From JAAERC01 sp032123495 (GTDB lineage: Bacteria; Zixibacteria; MSB-5A5; GN15; PGXB01): DNA of 11,591 bases. The stretch's first letter is position 1. Every line of letters begins with the position of its first letter. The notes under the pieces were generated by a model, which was given only the letters and a program-made list of their open reading frames with translations, did not search any database and was not told the origin of the DNA. The stretch spans positions 1 to 11,591 of the forward strand of contig JAQBFG010000028.1 in the NCBI GenBank assembly GCA_032123495.1. Reading direction: 5' to 3'. The position numbers and the translations under genes are program-made. Shown here one piece after another: positions 1 to 6,269 of the stretch.

Positions 1-447
1 CATCATCAAACAGACGATATAAATTTTGACTCCGCACCTAACAATTTATCAGAAAAAGAAATAATAATTCTTGCCTCAATTATCGAGGCCGAGGCACAGG
101 ATAGTTCAGAGCTGGGGAAGATATCATCGGTATATAACAATCGTCTGACCAAAAGGATGCGGCTGCAGGCTGACCCGACTGTTATTTATGCCAAAGGCGG
201 AATGACCCGGCCATTATGGACCCGCGATCTTGAGTATGATTCACCATATAATACATATCAAAATTATGGACTTCCACCCGGACCGATTAATTCGCCCGGA
301 TTGGCGGCGATCAAGGCGGCGCTGAATCCTGAAACGACCGATTATTTATATTTCGTGGCTGATGGTACAGGCGGGCATTATTTTTCAAAGACACTTCAAG
401 AGCATAATCGGGCACGTAATAATATTAAGAAATCAAATGGAAAATAG
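1..447 (+). CDS. mltG: Endolytic murein transglycosylase MltG, C-terminal part (5' truncated by window)
   Basis: About 149 residues are open in frame from base 1 to a TAG stop; the N-terminal part, including the expected single membrane anchor and LysM-like region, lies outside the window. The family cleaves nascent peptidoglycan strands at the inner membrane and helps set glycan chain length. The visible portion carries the YceG/MltG core: LASIIEAEAQ (bases about 70-99) matches the family LASIVEKET motif, with the presumed catalytic Glu at bases 85-87. It is followed by SVYNNRL, MRLQADPTVIYAKG, YNTYQNYGLPPGPINSPG and YLYFVADGTGGHYFSKTL, the usual order of conserved blocks down to the C-terminus. 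The ATG at 157 is internal, not the start. The gene converges on the GAF-protein gene with 10 nt between the stops. The family assignment is very secure. Confidence 0.96.
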   Translation, partial: HHQTDDINFDSAPNNLSEKEIIILASIIEAEAQDSSELGKISSVYNNRLTKRMRLQADPTVIYAKGGMTRPLWTRDLEYDSPYNTYQNYGLPPGPINSPGLAAIKAALNPETTDYLYFVADGTGGHYFSKTLQEHNRARNNIKKSNGK

Positions 448-457
448 GGTAAGCAGT

Positions 458-1033
458 TTAGCTACAGCTTGACGGCATTCTCTTAATCATATTTTTGCTG
501 AAATTCTCAAGAATCTCATCCATCGATCCATTCTGAAAAGATATGAAAGCATCCTGATTCGGTGAGGATAAACAGATCAAGCCGCATTTTGAACCGTTTT
601 GGCCAATTGGCAATATGGCAAGAGATCGAGCGTCATTATCTTTTAATATTTTTTCTTCAATAAAGTTACCGTCTAATTTTTGTGGATGATGCTTAATATA
701 GAAATGGCCATCTGCAAAAACTTTGTATAGCAAAGAATTAGTTTCTGGAAGAGTCAGAGTCAGACCCTTACGGACCCCTTTTTCTCCCTTCATGGCGATC
801 ACTTTCAGTTTGTTGTCCTGTTTTGAAAACACGATAAGCGAGGATTGCGATATCGGAAAAAACCTATTCAATTTTTTGGTGAACAAAAAGAATAGTTTAT
901 ATATATCAGTCGGTTTGGATAACATCGCCTTCAGCGATTGAAGAACGCTGCGTGAGATGCCATTATTGGTGTCTGTTAGTTGCGAATCCAATGTATTTCT
1001 CTCTTGCTTACTCTTGGTTGAAACCGTTCCCAC
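458..1033 (-). CDS. Small GAF-like protein, third gene of the two-component operon
   Basis: 191 residues from a GTG start at 1031-1033, preceded at suitable spacing by AAAGGATAG, a clear ribosome binding site. No signal peptide or membrane helix is visible, so it is probably cytoplasmic. After a polar, low-complexity N-terminus (about 1-25), residues 28-180 look like one GAF-type sensor fold: an initial helix (LQSLKAMLSKPTDIYKLFFL), a strand with SSLIVFS (64-70), KLKVIAMKGEKG (75-86), and a terminal pair of strands ARSLAILPI and CGLICLSSP (135-158). This is a fold-level guess; no ligand-binding signature is recognised. The gene starts 19 nt after the response regulator stop, so it is almost certainly cotranscribed and may modulate the kinase or regulator. 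It could instead be a receiver-independent accessory sensor. Confidence 0.8.
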   Translation of the reverse strand: MGTVSTKSKQERNTLDSQLTDTNNGISRSVLQSLKAMLSKPTDIYKLFFLFTKKLNRFFPISQSSLIVFSKQDNKLKVIAMKGEKGVRKGLTLTLPETNSLLYKVFADGHFYIKHHPQKLDGNFIEEKILKDNDARSLAILPIGQNGSKCGLICLSSPNQDAFISFQNGSMDEILENFSKNMIKRMPSSCS

Positions 1034-1052
1034 TATCTATCCTTTATACGCA

Positions 1053-2459
1053 TCAGCCGATTGGCAGGCCCTCTTTTTTTTCAATATTATATTTTTTAAT
1101 TTTGCGCCATAATGTAGTTCGACCGATTCCAAGTTGTGATGCGGTCTTGGTAAAATTCCAATCATTGGCACTAAGAGAGTTTTCTATTCTATTTTTGAGA
1201 CTGTCTTCAAGAGTTCCGTTTCCGGTATTATGAATCACCAAATTATTATCAACCTCTTCGGATGCCTGTCTGGAAGTGATAAAAATTACATCTCTGGCTT
1301 GAATACGCTGGTTTTGCGATAGCGCAATTGCTCTTTTAATTGTGTTTTCCAGTTCGCGAACATTTCCGGGCCAATGATGAGTCAAAAGTTTTTCCAAAGC
1401 ATCAGATGTAATAGTTATCTGGGTTCCTTCGATTTTTGAGTTTTCTAACCTGAGAAAATGCTCAGTTAATACCGGGATATCATCGATTCTTTCTTTTAGC
1501 CCCGGGATTTTTATCGGAAGAACATTCAACCGATAGTACAGATCTTCACGGAAAGTTCCCTCTTTTACCATTTCACCGAGATTTCTATTGGTGGCGGCAA
1601 TGATACGGACATCGATTTTTTGCGATGTTGTCGAACCAACCGGTCTGATTTCTGATTCCTGGATAACCCGTAGTATTTTGGCCTGAAGTGCGAACGGCAT
1701 GTCGCCGACTTCATCGAGAAAAACGGTCCCGAGATTGGCTTCTTCAAAAAGTCCTTTGCGGGTATTGTAGGCCGAAGTAAACGATCCTTTGATATGCCCA
1801 AAAAATTCCGATTCGAGCAGGTTCTCAGGAATCGAAGTACACTCGATCGTTACAAATTTATGTTTTCTTCGTTCGGAATGATAATGAATAGCTTTTGACA
1901 ATATTTCTTTTCCGGTACCGGAATCACCGGTGATCAAAACGGCGATATCGGTTCCAGCGACTCGATTGGCGAGATGTTTTAGCTGTTCCATTGCCGGTGA
2001 GACGCCAACCAGACTATCAAACCCATATTTCCATGCGATCTCTTCTCGCAGGACATGGAGCTCTTCGATCATGTTTTTATTTTCAAGCGCCCGTTCGACC
2101 AGAATAAGAAGTTCTTCATTTTTGAATGGTTTGGCGATGTAATCATAAGCTCCCTGACGCATCGCATCAACTGCATTTTTTATCGATCCATAAGCGGTCA
2201 GAATAATCACCGCAATTTGTGGATAAATTTCTCTGGCCCGACGAAGAAGTTCAATCCCGGTACCGTCATTCATCTTTAAATCGGTGATAATCAATTCGAC
2301 CTTTTGTTCATTTAGAATATTGGCGGCCTCCTTGACACCTACTGCAGGAATAACTTCATAATTGTGTCGCTTAAGAGTGATCTCAACCGTTGTGCGGAAA
2401 GCGAGATCATCGTCAACCAATAATATTTTCGGTAAAATGTTAGTTATATTGTTGTTCAC
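1053..2459 (-). CDS. NtrC-family sigma-54-dependent response regulator
   Basis: 468 residues, GTG start at 2457-2459 overlapping the kinase TGA stop (GTGA), which implies translational coupling. Domains in order: receiver (about 10-125) with acidic residues Asp16-18, phosphoacceptor Asp60 in IITDLKM, Thr88 in LTAYGS and Lys109 in AKPF; AAA+ sigma-54 interaction domain (about 148-385) with Walker A GDSGTGKE (178-185), sigma-54 contact loop GSFTSA (225-230), Walker B VFLDEVGDM (246-254), arginine-finger region FREDLYYRLNVLPI (303-316) and WPGNVRELEN (363-372); C-terminal Fis-type helix-turn-helix (about 434-459, FTKTASQLGIGRTTLWRKIK). Such regulators bind upstream enhancers and use ATP to open sigma-54 promoters. 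The contact loop departs from GAFTGA at two positions, but the Phe and Thr central to sigma-54 contact remain. The target genes are unknown. Confidence 0.96.
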   Translation of the reverse strand: MNNNITNILPKILLVDDDLAFRTTVEITLKRHNYEVIPAVGVKEAANILNEQKVELIITDLKMNDGTGIELLRRAREIYPQIAVIILTAYGSIKNAVDAMRQGAYDYIAKPFKNEELLILVERALENKNMIEELHVLREEIAWKYGFDSLVGVSPAMEQLKHLANRVAGTDIAVLITGDSGTGKEILSKAIHYHSERRKHKFVTIECTSIPENLLESEFFGHIKGSFTSAYNTRKGLFEEANLGTVFLDEVGDMPFALQAKILRVIQESEIRPVGSTTSQKIDVRIIAATNRNLGEMVKEGTFREDLYYRLNVLPIKIPGLKERIDDIPVLTEHFLRLENSKIEGTQITITSDALEKLLTHHWPGNVRELENTIKRAIALSQNQRIQARDVIFITSRQASEEVDNNLVIHNTGNGTLEDSLKNRIENSLSANDWNFTKTASQLGIGRTTLWRKIKKYNIEKKEGLPIG

Positions 2460-3949
2460 TTTCGTGATTTCTCCATACTAATATGGTGAGTTGGGTGAGT
2501 GAGGGTGGGCAGGATAATTTTTGTAATCATACCCATGTTAATATCAAGCTCGGTTTTTATTGAACCATCATGAAGTGAGATAATTTTGGAAGCAATAGAA
2601 AGGCCCAACCCGATTTTGTTAGGTTTAAGTGAGATGTACGGTTCAGTTATATCGAGCGATTTATTATCAAGGGTGTCATACATCTGGTCGGTGAGTTTGT
2701 TTATAATCGTTATCGTTGTTTTATCAGTTTGTTTTATATCGACAGTAATATCTTGACCCGTCTCAAATCCGTTTTGAATGATTTCATCGAGGGCGGTTTT
2801 TAATAGAACGGTATCACCAAAGACAAGACAGTTATTATTATCATCTGACTGAAAAGTCACTTCAACAGATTGATCAAACTTCTCCTTATTGCTAGCGATA
2901 ACTTCTTTTATGATTTCCATCAAATCAAACTGTTTAAATTCCGGATCCTCAAGCTCTACTAATTGCCTGGTGCGGATCATCATTTGATCGATAAACTCAG
3001 TTTCCGACTGAATTATTCCGGCCAGAATAATATCGTCTTCAGCTATAATACTTCCTGCCTGAAGAGCCAATTGACTGGAGGCTGTCTGTAATGAACCGAG
3101 TTTGTTTTTTATTCGATGCGTAAAACATCGAAACAGCCTGTTATACTCCAGTTCTTTTCCAGCATTGTTACTCTCGGGAAGCTCAAATGAAAATAGCAGA
3201 TATTCAAACCGGCTAAGTTTAAACCGTGTTATCTTTAGATTTTTGATTTGATTGTCGAAGGTTGTATCGTTTTTTTCGGAGATTTGTCCATGCTGAATTT
3301 TGCGAAAAATCGATTCAGCCAGATTATCATTGTTTTGGCCAGTGCCGGTTGGAAGACGTTTACCGATTACTTCATTACTATCGCAGCTGACCAGATATCG
3401 GTAAGAATCTCGGTCGCTCAGAAAATTCGTCACGGCACGTGATTTGGACAGGTCGGTGTACAGTTCACGGAGAGTCCCGAGAAGATCATAATAAGACTCT
3501 TTTTGTACTGTGCTGTTACCATACGACGGATCATATAGAACTGCTGCAGCAATGTTTTTGCCGTTTTTATTTAAACCAAGTGATGCCGCGCACAAACTTT
3601 GCCTCGCTCTGTTTCCCAAATTGTTCGGCTCTGTCTGCTGGCAAAATATTCCGGTGGTGGAATGTTTGACCGTGTCGATGATGGTCTCAACCGGGATAGT
3701 GGTACAATTTTCCGGATGAATAAATTTGTCGCTGCCAATCAAAAAAATCTGAGCGTTATCATTCACAAGTGAATTTAGATAATTTCGCGGTTTATCAAGC
3801 AGGGGAAACCCAATATATAGATTCAATGATAAATTAAACAGTTTCCCGCCATCATATATTTTGGGTTTCGGCAGGTTATTATTTTGCAGTCTATTTATAT
3901 TTTTTACAGTATAGGAATTATCCGTCATAAATATATCCGCCTGTTTCAT
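2456..3949 (-). CDS. Soluble sensor histidine kinase with divergent ATP-binding boxes
   Basis: 497 residues from ATG at 3947-3949, preceded by AAGGATG at good spacing; an internal ATG eight codons in has weaker support. No transmembrane segment or signal peptide is visible, so it probably senses a cytoplasmic signal. Residues 1-265 match no domain I recognise. The dimerisation/phosphotransfer helix carries FTHRIKNKLGSLQTA (276-290) with presumed phospho-acceptor His278. The ATPase domain (about 340-482) shows the N box as LDEIIQNGFE (Asn393) and the G2 box as IGLGLSIASKII (446-457), then LHDGSI. The usual DxGxG adenine-binding box is replaced by IINKLTDQ (415-422), with Asn417 where Asp is normal, and the TTK loop before the G2 box is absent (ISLKPNK instead). 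It is the partner of the overlapping NtrC-type regulator. It is probably active but weakened, or possibly phosphatase-biased. Confidence 0.9.
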   Translation of the reverse strand: MKQADIFMTDNSYTVKNINRLQNNNLPKPKIYDGGKLFNLSLNLYIGFPLLDKPRNYLNSLVNDNAQIFLIGSDKFIHPENCTTIPVETIIDTVKHSTTGIFCQQTEPNNLGNRARQSLCAASLGLNKNGKNIAAAVLYDPSYGNSTVQKESYYDLLGTLRELYTDLSKSRAVTNFLSDRDSYRYLVSCDSNEVIGKRLPTGTGQNNDNLAESIFRKIQHGQISEKNDTTFDNQIKNLKITRFKLSRFEYLLFSFELPESNNAGKELEYNRLFRCFTHRIKNKLGSLQTASSQLALQAGSIIAEDDIILAGIIQSETEFIDQMMIRTRQLVELEDPEFKQFDLMEIIKEVIASNKEKFDQSVEVTFQSDDNNNCLVFGDTVLLKTALDEIIQNGFETGQDITVDIKQTDKTTITIINKLTDQMYDTLDNKSLDITEPYISLKPNKIGLGLSIASKIISLHDGSIKTELDINMGMITKIILPTLTHPTHHISMEKSRK

Positions 3950-4060
3950 ATTGACACATCCTTATAATGTATCGGCGGAGAGACGAAAAAGCTTAGCAGA
4001 TATAGCGATAGTTTATGTCAGAATAGAAAAAATATCAGAAAATGATAAAAACCATTTCGC

Positions 4061-4090
4061 CCTGAAACAGGTATCACCTGAAACAGGTGA
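4061..4090. promoter_or_regulatory. Two tandem palindromes upstream of the two-component operon, candidate operator
   Basis: Copy one is CCTGAAACAGG (4061-4071). Copy two is TCACCTGAAACAGGTGA (4074-4090), a perfect 7-bp inverted repeat around a 3-nt centre. The core CCTGAAACAGGT recurs with centres 16 bp apart, so both sites would lie on nearly the same face of the helix. On the minus strand they lie about 10 bp downstream of a TATGAT hexamer (4099-4104), though no good -35 accompanies it. They sit about 110-140 bp before the kinase start and just past the stop of the upstream dockerin gene. The arrangement suggests a dimeric repressor or activator site. Without a T-run, a terminator role is unlikely. 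Confidence 0.55.
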
Positions 4091-4130
4091 AATCGTTATA
4101 AATCATAATAATTACTTTATAAAAGCAATC

Positions 4131-5060
4131 TTACTTAGAACAATGCGAGAGATCATGTTTTGCGAACGGGCCGTCTTTATATTTGAAATTAATTAAAGAT
4201 ACTACATCCAGTATATTAATGGCCCCATCCAGATCCCAGTCTGCCGAGGGAGGATACTCTGGCGCCGGACCATCTTTGTATTTATAATTTATAATAAACA
4301 CAATATCTAATATATCTATGTTTCCATCGCCATTTGGATCGTGATAGCTCCAACAGCCAGCACCAAGTTCTTGTATAAAATTACATTGATCATAACGACC
4401 GATGCAGTCTGTTGCGGTAATATTAAACTCATATACAGCTCCATAATCCAATGGACATGGTCTGAATGAAAAAATATTATCATGCATTTCAATATCACCA
4501 TGTGGCCAAGTTATTGTTTGCCCATTATTTGGTTGGACTAGCACAGATGCCGAGTATGTCCAGGATATCGCCCCGCTGCTTAAATCGAGTACCTCAAATT
4601 TTGCTGTTGCTGTATGACCAAGAGGAGCAGGCAATGTCATACCGCAGTCACCTGATATAATTGGGGCTTCCCCCGCAGTAACTGTTAGGGTTGATGTATA
4701 AAGTGCAACATCGGGATAGACATATCCCTGAGTGTCGTCTTCAAGGTAAAAGCTGACCGTATGGGTCAGGTCATCTGTTACCCATGAACAAGGAGGGTCA
4801 AAAGTCCAGTGAATTTGATCTTTCAATTCAGAGAGCGTAACCGAACCAATTGGGTCGCCATATTCATCAACCCCGCCGGCATTGGAAATTGGGTCACTGA
4901 CAGGATTGTAGATATTAAATGTTACATCAAAAGGAACATTATAAATAGTTATTAAATTTATTGGAACGTTTTCAATCTCTGCCTGAAAGTCAACGGCATA
5001 AGTCGGAACAAATCTAATAATAAGAATTAGCAGCCCCAACAAAAAAAATAATCTTTTCAT
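4131..5060 (-). CDS. Exported dockerin-domain protein of unknown function (dockerin protein 1)
   Basis: 309 residues, ATG at 5058-5060 with a strong GGGAGGAAAGT ribosome binding site. An N-terminal Sec signal peptide (Lys-Arg then a hydrophobic run to about residue 18) ends near PTYA-VDF (19-25). Residues 24-235 are rich in beta-forming Ser/Thr/aromatic residues, resemble one or two immunoglobulin-like sandwiches, and contain several cysteines (91, 139, 202, 219, 226, 236). I recognise no enzyme motif. The C-terminus is a dockerin: loop 1 DPNGDGNIDILD (241-252) and loop 2 DWDLDGAINILD (274-285), both with full calcium-ligand sets, each followed by a VxxINxKYKDGP-like helix. A short tail (FAKHDLSHCSK) follows. 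It is probably secreted or held at the cell surface. It has its own promoter-like element at 5167-5195, so it need not depend on the gene upstream. Confidence 0.9.
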   Translation of the reverse strand: MKRLFFLLGLLILIIRFVPTYAVDFQAEIENVPINLITIYNVPFDVTFNIYNPVSDPISNAGGVDEYGDPIGSVTLSELKDQIHWTFDPPCSWVTDDLTHTVSFYLEDDTQGYVYPDVALYTSTLTVTAGEAPIISGDCGMTLPAPLGHTATAKFEVLDLSSGAISWTYSASVLVQPNNGQTITWPHGDIEMHDNIFSFRPCPLDYGAVYEFNITATDCIGRYDQCNFIQELGAGCWSYHDPNGDGNIDILDIVFIINYKYKDGPAPEYPPSADWDLDGAINILDVVSLINFKYKDGPFAKHDLSHCSK

Positions 5061-5166
5061 ACTTTCCTCCCAGCTAGGTAGTATAAAAAATAAGATATAA
5101 TTTCAGATTTTCTGCTCTTTTTTCTTATTATTCGCCGTCGTGATTTAAATATGCGGACACTATGAT

Positions 5167-5195
5167 AATTTAGGCCTTTAGGCTATTTTTGTCAA
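5167..5195 (-). promoter_or_regulatory. Sigma-70-type promoter for dockerin protein 1, with palindrome in the spacer
   Basis: On the minus strand a perfect -35 TTGACA (5190-5195) is followed after exactly 17 bp by TAAATT (5167-5172, 4 of 6 match to TATAAT). The expected start is near 5160, leaving an untranslated leader of about 100 nt before the ATG at 5060. The spacer contains GCCTAAAGGC (5174-5183), an inverted repeat that could be an operator or coincidence. Confidence 0.6.
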
Positions 5196-5250
5196 GTACT
5201 AAATATCTATGTGAAATATTAGAGAAATGGCGGAAATCGCTTGTAGCTCT

Positions 5251-6087
5251 TTATTTTGCGGGAGGTGGAGGGCAGTTGGGTGCGGGGCTGCCTTTATACC
5301 TGTAATTAATTATATAAATAACATCAAGAATATTGATATCATTGTCATTATTGACATCACAAAGTTCCAATTGCAGCGGAGGAGGGCCTGCTTTGTATTT
5401 GTAATTTATAATATAGATAACATCCAAAATATTTATACCGCCATCGAGATTGGCATCACCGCAAGGCGAGGATGCAAATTGAAAACAGTATGGTCCGCCA
5501 AAATTCTGCGAAGCCGAAAAAAGCCAGTCATATCTGCTGTCGGAAACCTCGCCAACCGAATCGATACAGACTGAACCGGTATCGCCATCATTGAGTGCGA
5601 CCTTGAGATGAAACTCCAGATAAGTCGTCAATTGATCCATCTCCGGAAGCCAGCCAGTAATGGATGAACCGATGCAACTGACGACAGTATGATTCATCGT
5701 ATCGGGAAGGTTACCGTCCCAACTCCAGCTGTAAATTGCATTCATTGTGACCCAGATGCCGCCGCCCATCTCAAAGCCGTTGGTGCGGACAATTGATGGT
5801 TCCACCAAACCTCCTGATTCCACCCAGGTCACCGATGATAAATCACCGGTACCGTACACTCTCAGAGGCATACTGTAGGCGCACCATTCGAAACCGTCGT
5901 TGTTGGCCATCTGAAACTGAATCGTGATGTTCTGATTGGTTTCGTAGAAATACTGAGCATAACCGGGATGGAAAAACTCAAATTCAGGATCGATCATCAT
6001 GTTGAATTCAATTGCCAACACCGGGCCAGACAGACAAAACAAAACTACAAACCCAAAAATCGCTATTTTAAAACAGTTCCAAATCAT
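5251..6087 (-). CDS. Exported dockerin-domain protein of unknown function (dockerin protein 2)
   Basis: 278 residues from ATG at 6085-6087, chosen because AAGGTAATT lies directly before it. A GTG ten codons upstream (6115-6117) is in frame but lacks a ribosome binding site. The signal peptide is clear: a hydrophobic stretch from about 6 to 24 ending GPVLA-IEF. Residues 26-205 form a beta-rich, aromatic module with cysteines at 69, 138, 174, 201 and 209; no known catalytic motif is seen. The C-terminal dockerin has loop 1 DANLDGGINILD (211-222) and loop 2 DVNNDNDINILD (244-255), the latter with Asn in place of the usual Gly. It ends in a proline-rich tail (PAPNCPPPPAK). Gaps of about 180-190 nt on both sides argue for separate transcription from its neighbours. 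It is probably extracellular. Confidence 0.87.
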   Translation of the reverse strand: MIWNCFKIAIFGFVVLFCLSGPVLAIEFNMMIDPEFEFFHPGYAQYFYETNQNITIQFQMANNDGFEWCAYSMPLRVYGTGDLSSVTWVESGGLVEPSIVRTNGFEMGGGIWVTMNAIYSWSWDGNLPDTMNHTVVSCIGSSITGWLPEMDQLTTYLEFHLKVALNDGDTGSVCIDSVGEVSDSRYDWLFSASQNFGGPYCFQFASSPCGDANLDGGINILDVIYIINYKYKAGPPPLQLELCDVNNDNDINILDVIYIINYRYKGSPAPNCPPPPAK

Positions 6088-6269
6088 AATTACCTTATCG
6101 GCACGAATTTCAAACACTCACTATTTATACGGCAAGTTGTATATAATTTATTACTCGGTTGACGGCACATTTATCTAAACCGATGAAACTCAAAATGTAG
6201 TATTTACTCAGGTAGAAAATTTATCTAGTTTTTCTCTCAAACTTCTATTTTTTTGACAGTTTGCAGCTA

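Noticed and set aside
447..458. Shared bidirectional terminator between mltG and the GAF gene
   Set aside because: Only 10 nt separate the stops, and no stem with flanking T-runs is visible there.
3951..3970. TTGACA and TATAAT on the + strand near the kinase start
   Set aside because: The two hexamers are only 6 bp apart, so they cannot form one sigma-70 promoter, and no + strand gene follows.
4099..4130. Sigma-70 promoter for the kinase operon based on TATGAT
   Set aside because: The -10 is good, but no acceptable -35 lies at 16-18 bp; the only TTG-containing candidate is at 15 bp spacing and matches poorly.
3951..4196. An 81-codon open frame on the + strand over the gap upstream of the kinase gene
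   Set aside because: TTG start without a ribosome binding site, no recognisable protein pattern, overlaps the end of dockerin protein 1, and covers the palindrome region.
5168..5190. Hairpin GCCTTTAGGC followed by TATTTTT read as a + strand terminator
   Set aside because: No + strand gene lies upstream, the stem is only 4 bp, and the same bases form the spacer of a good minus-strand promoter.
5227..5574. 115-codon + strand open frame opposite dockerin protein 2
   Set aside because: It is antisense to a well-supported coding region, and its Ile/Asn-rich translation only mirrors the dockerin repeats.
6088..6117. GTG start for dockerin protein 2
   Set aside because: No ribosome binding site; the ATG at 6085-6087 has AAGGT directly upstream and gives a normal signal peptide.
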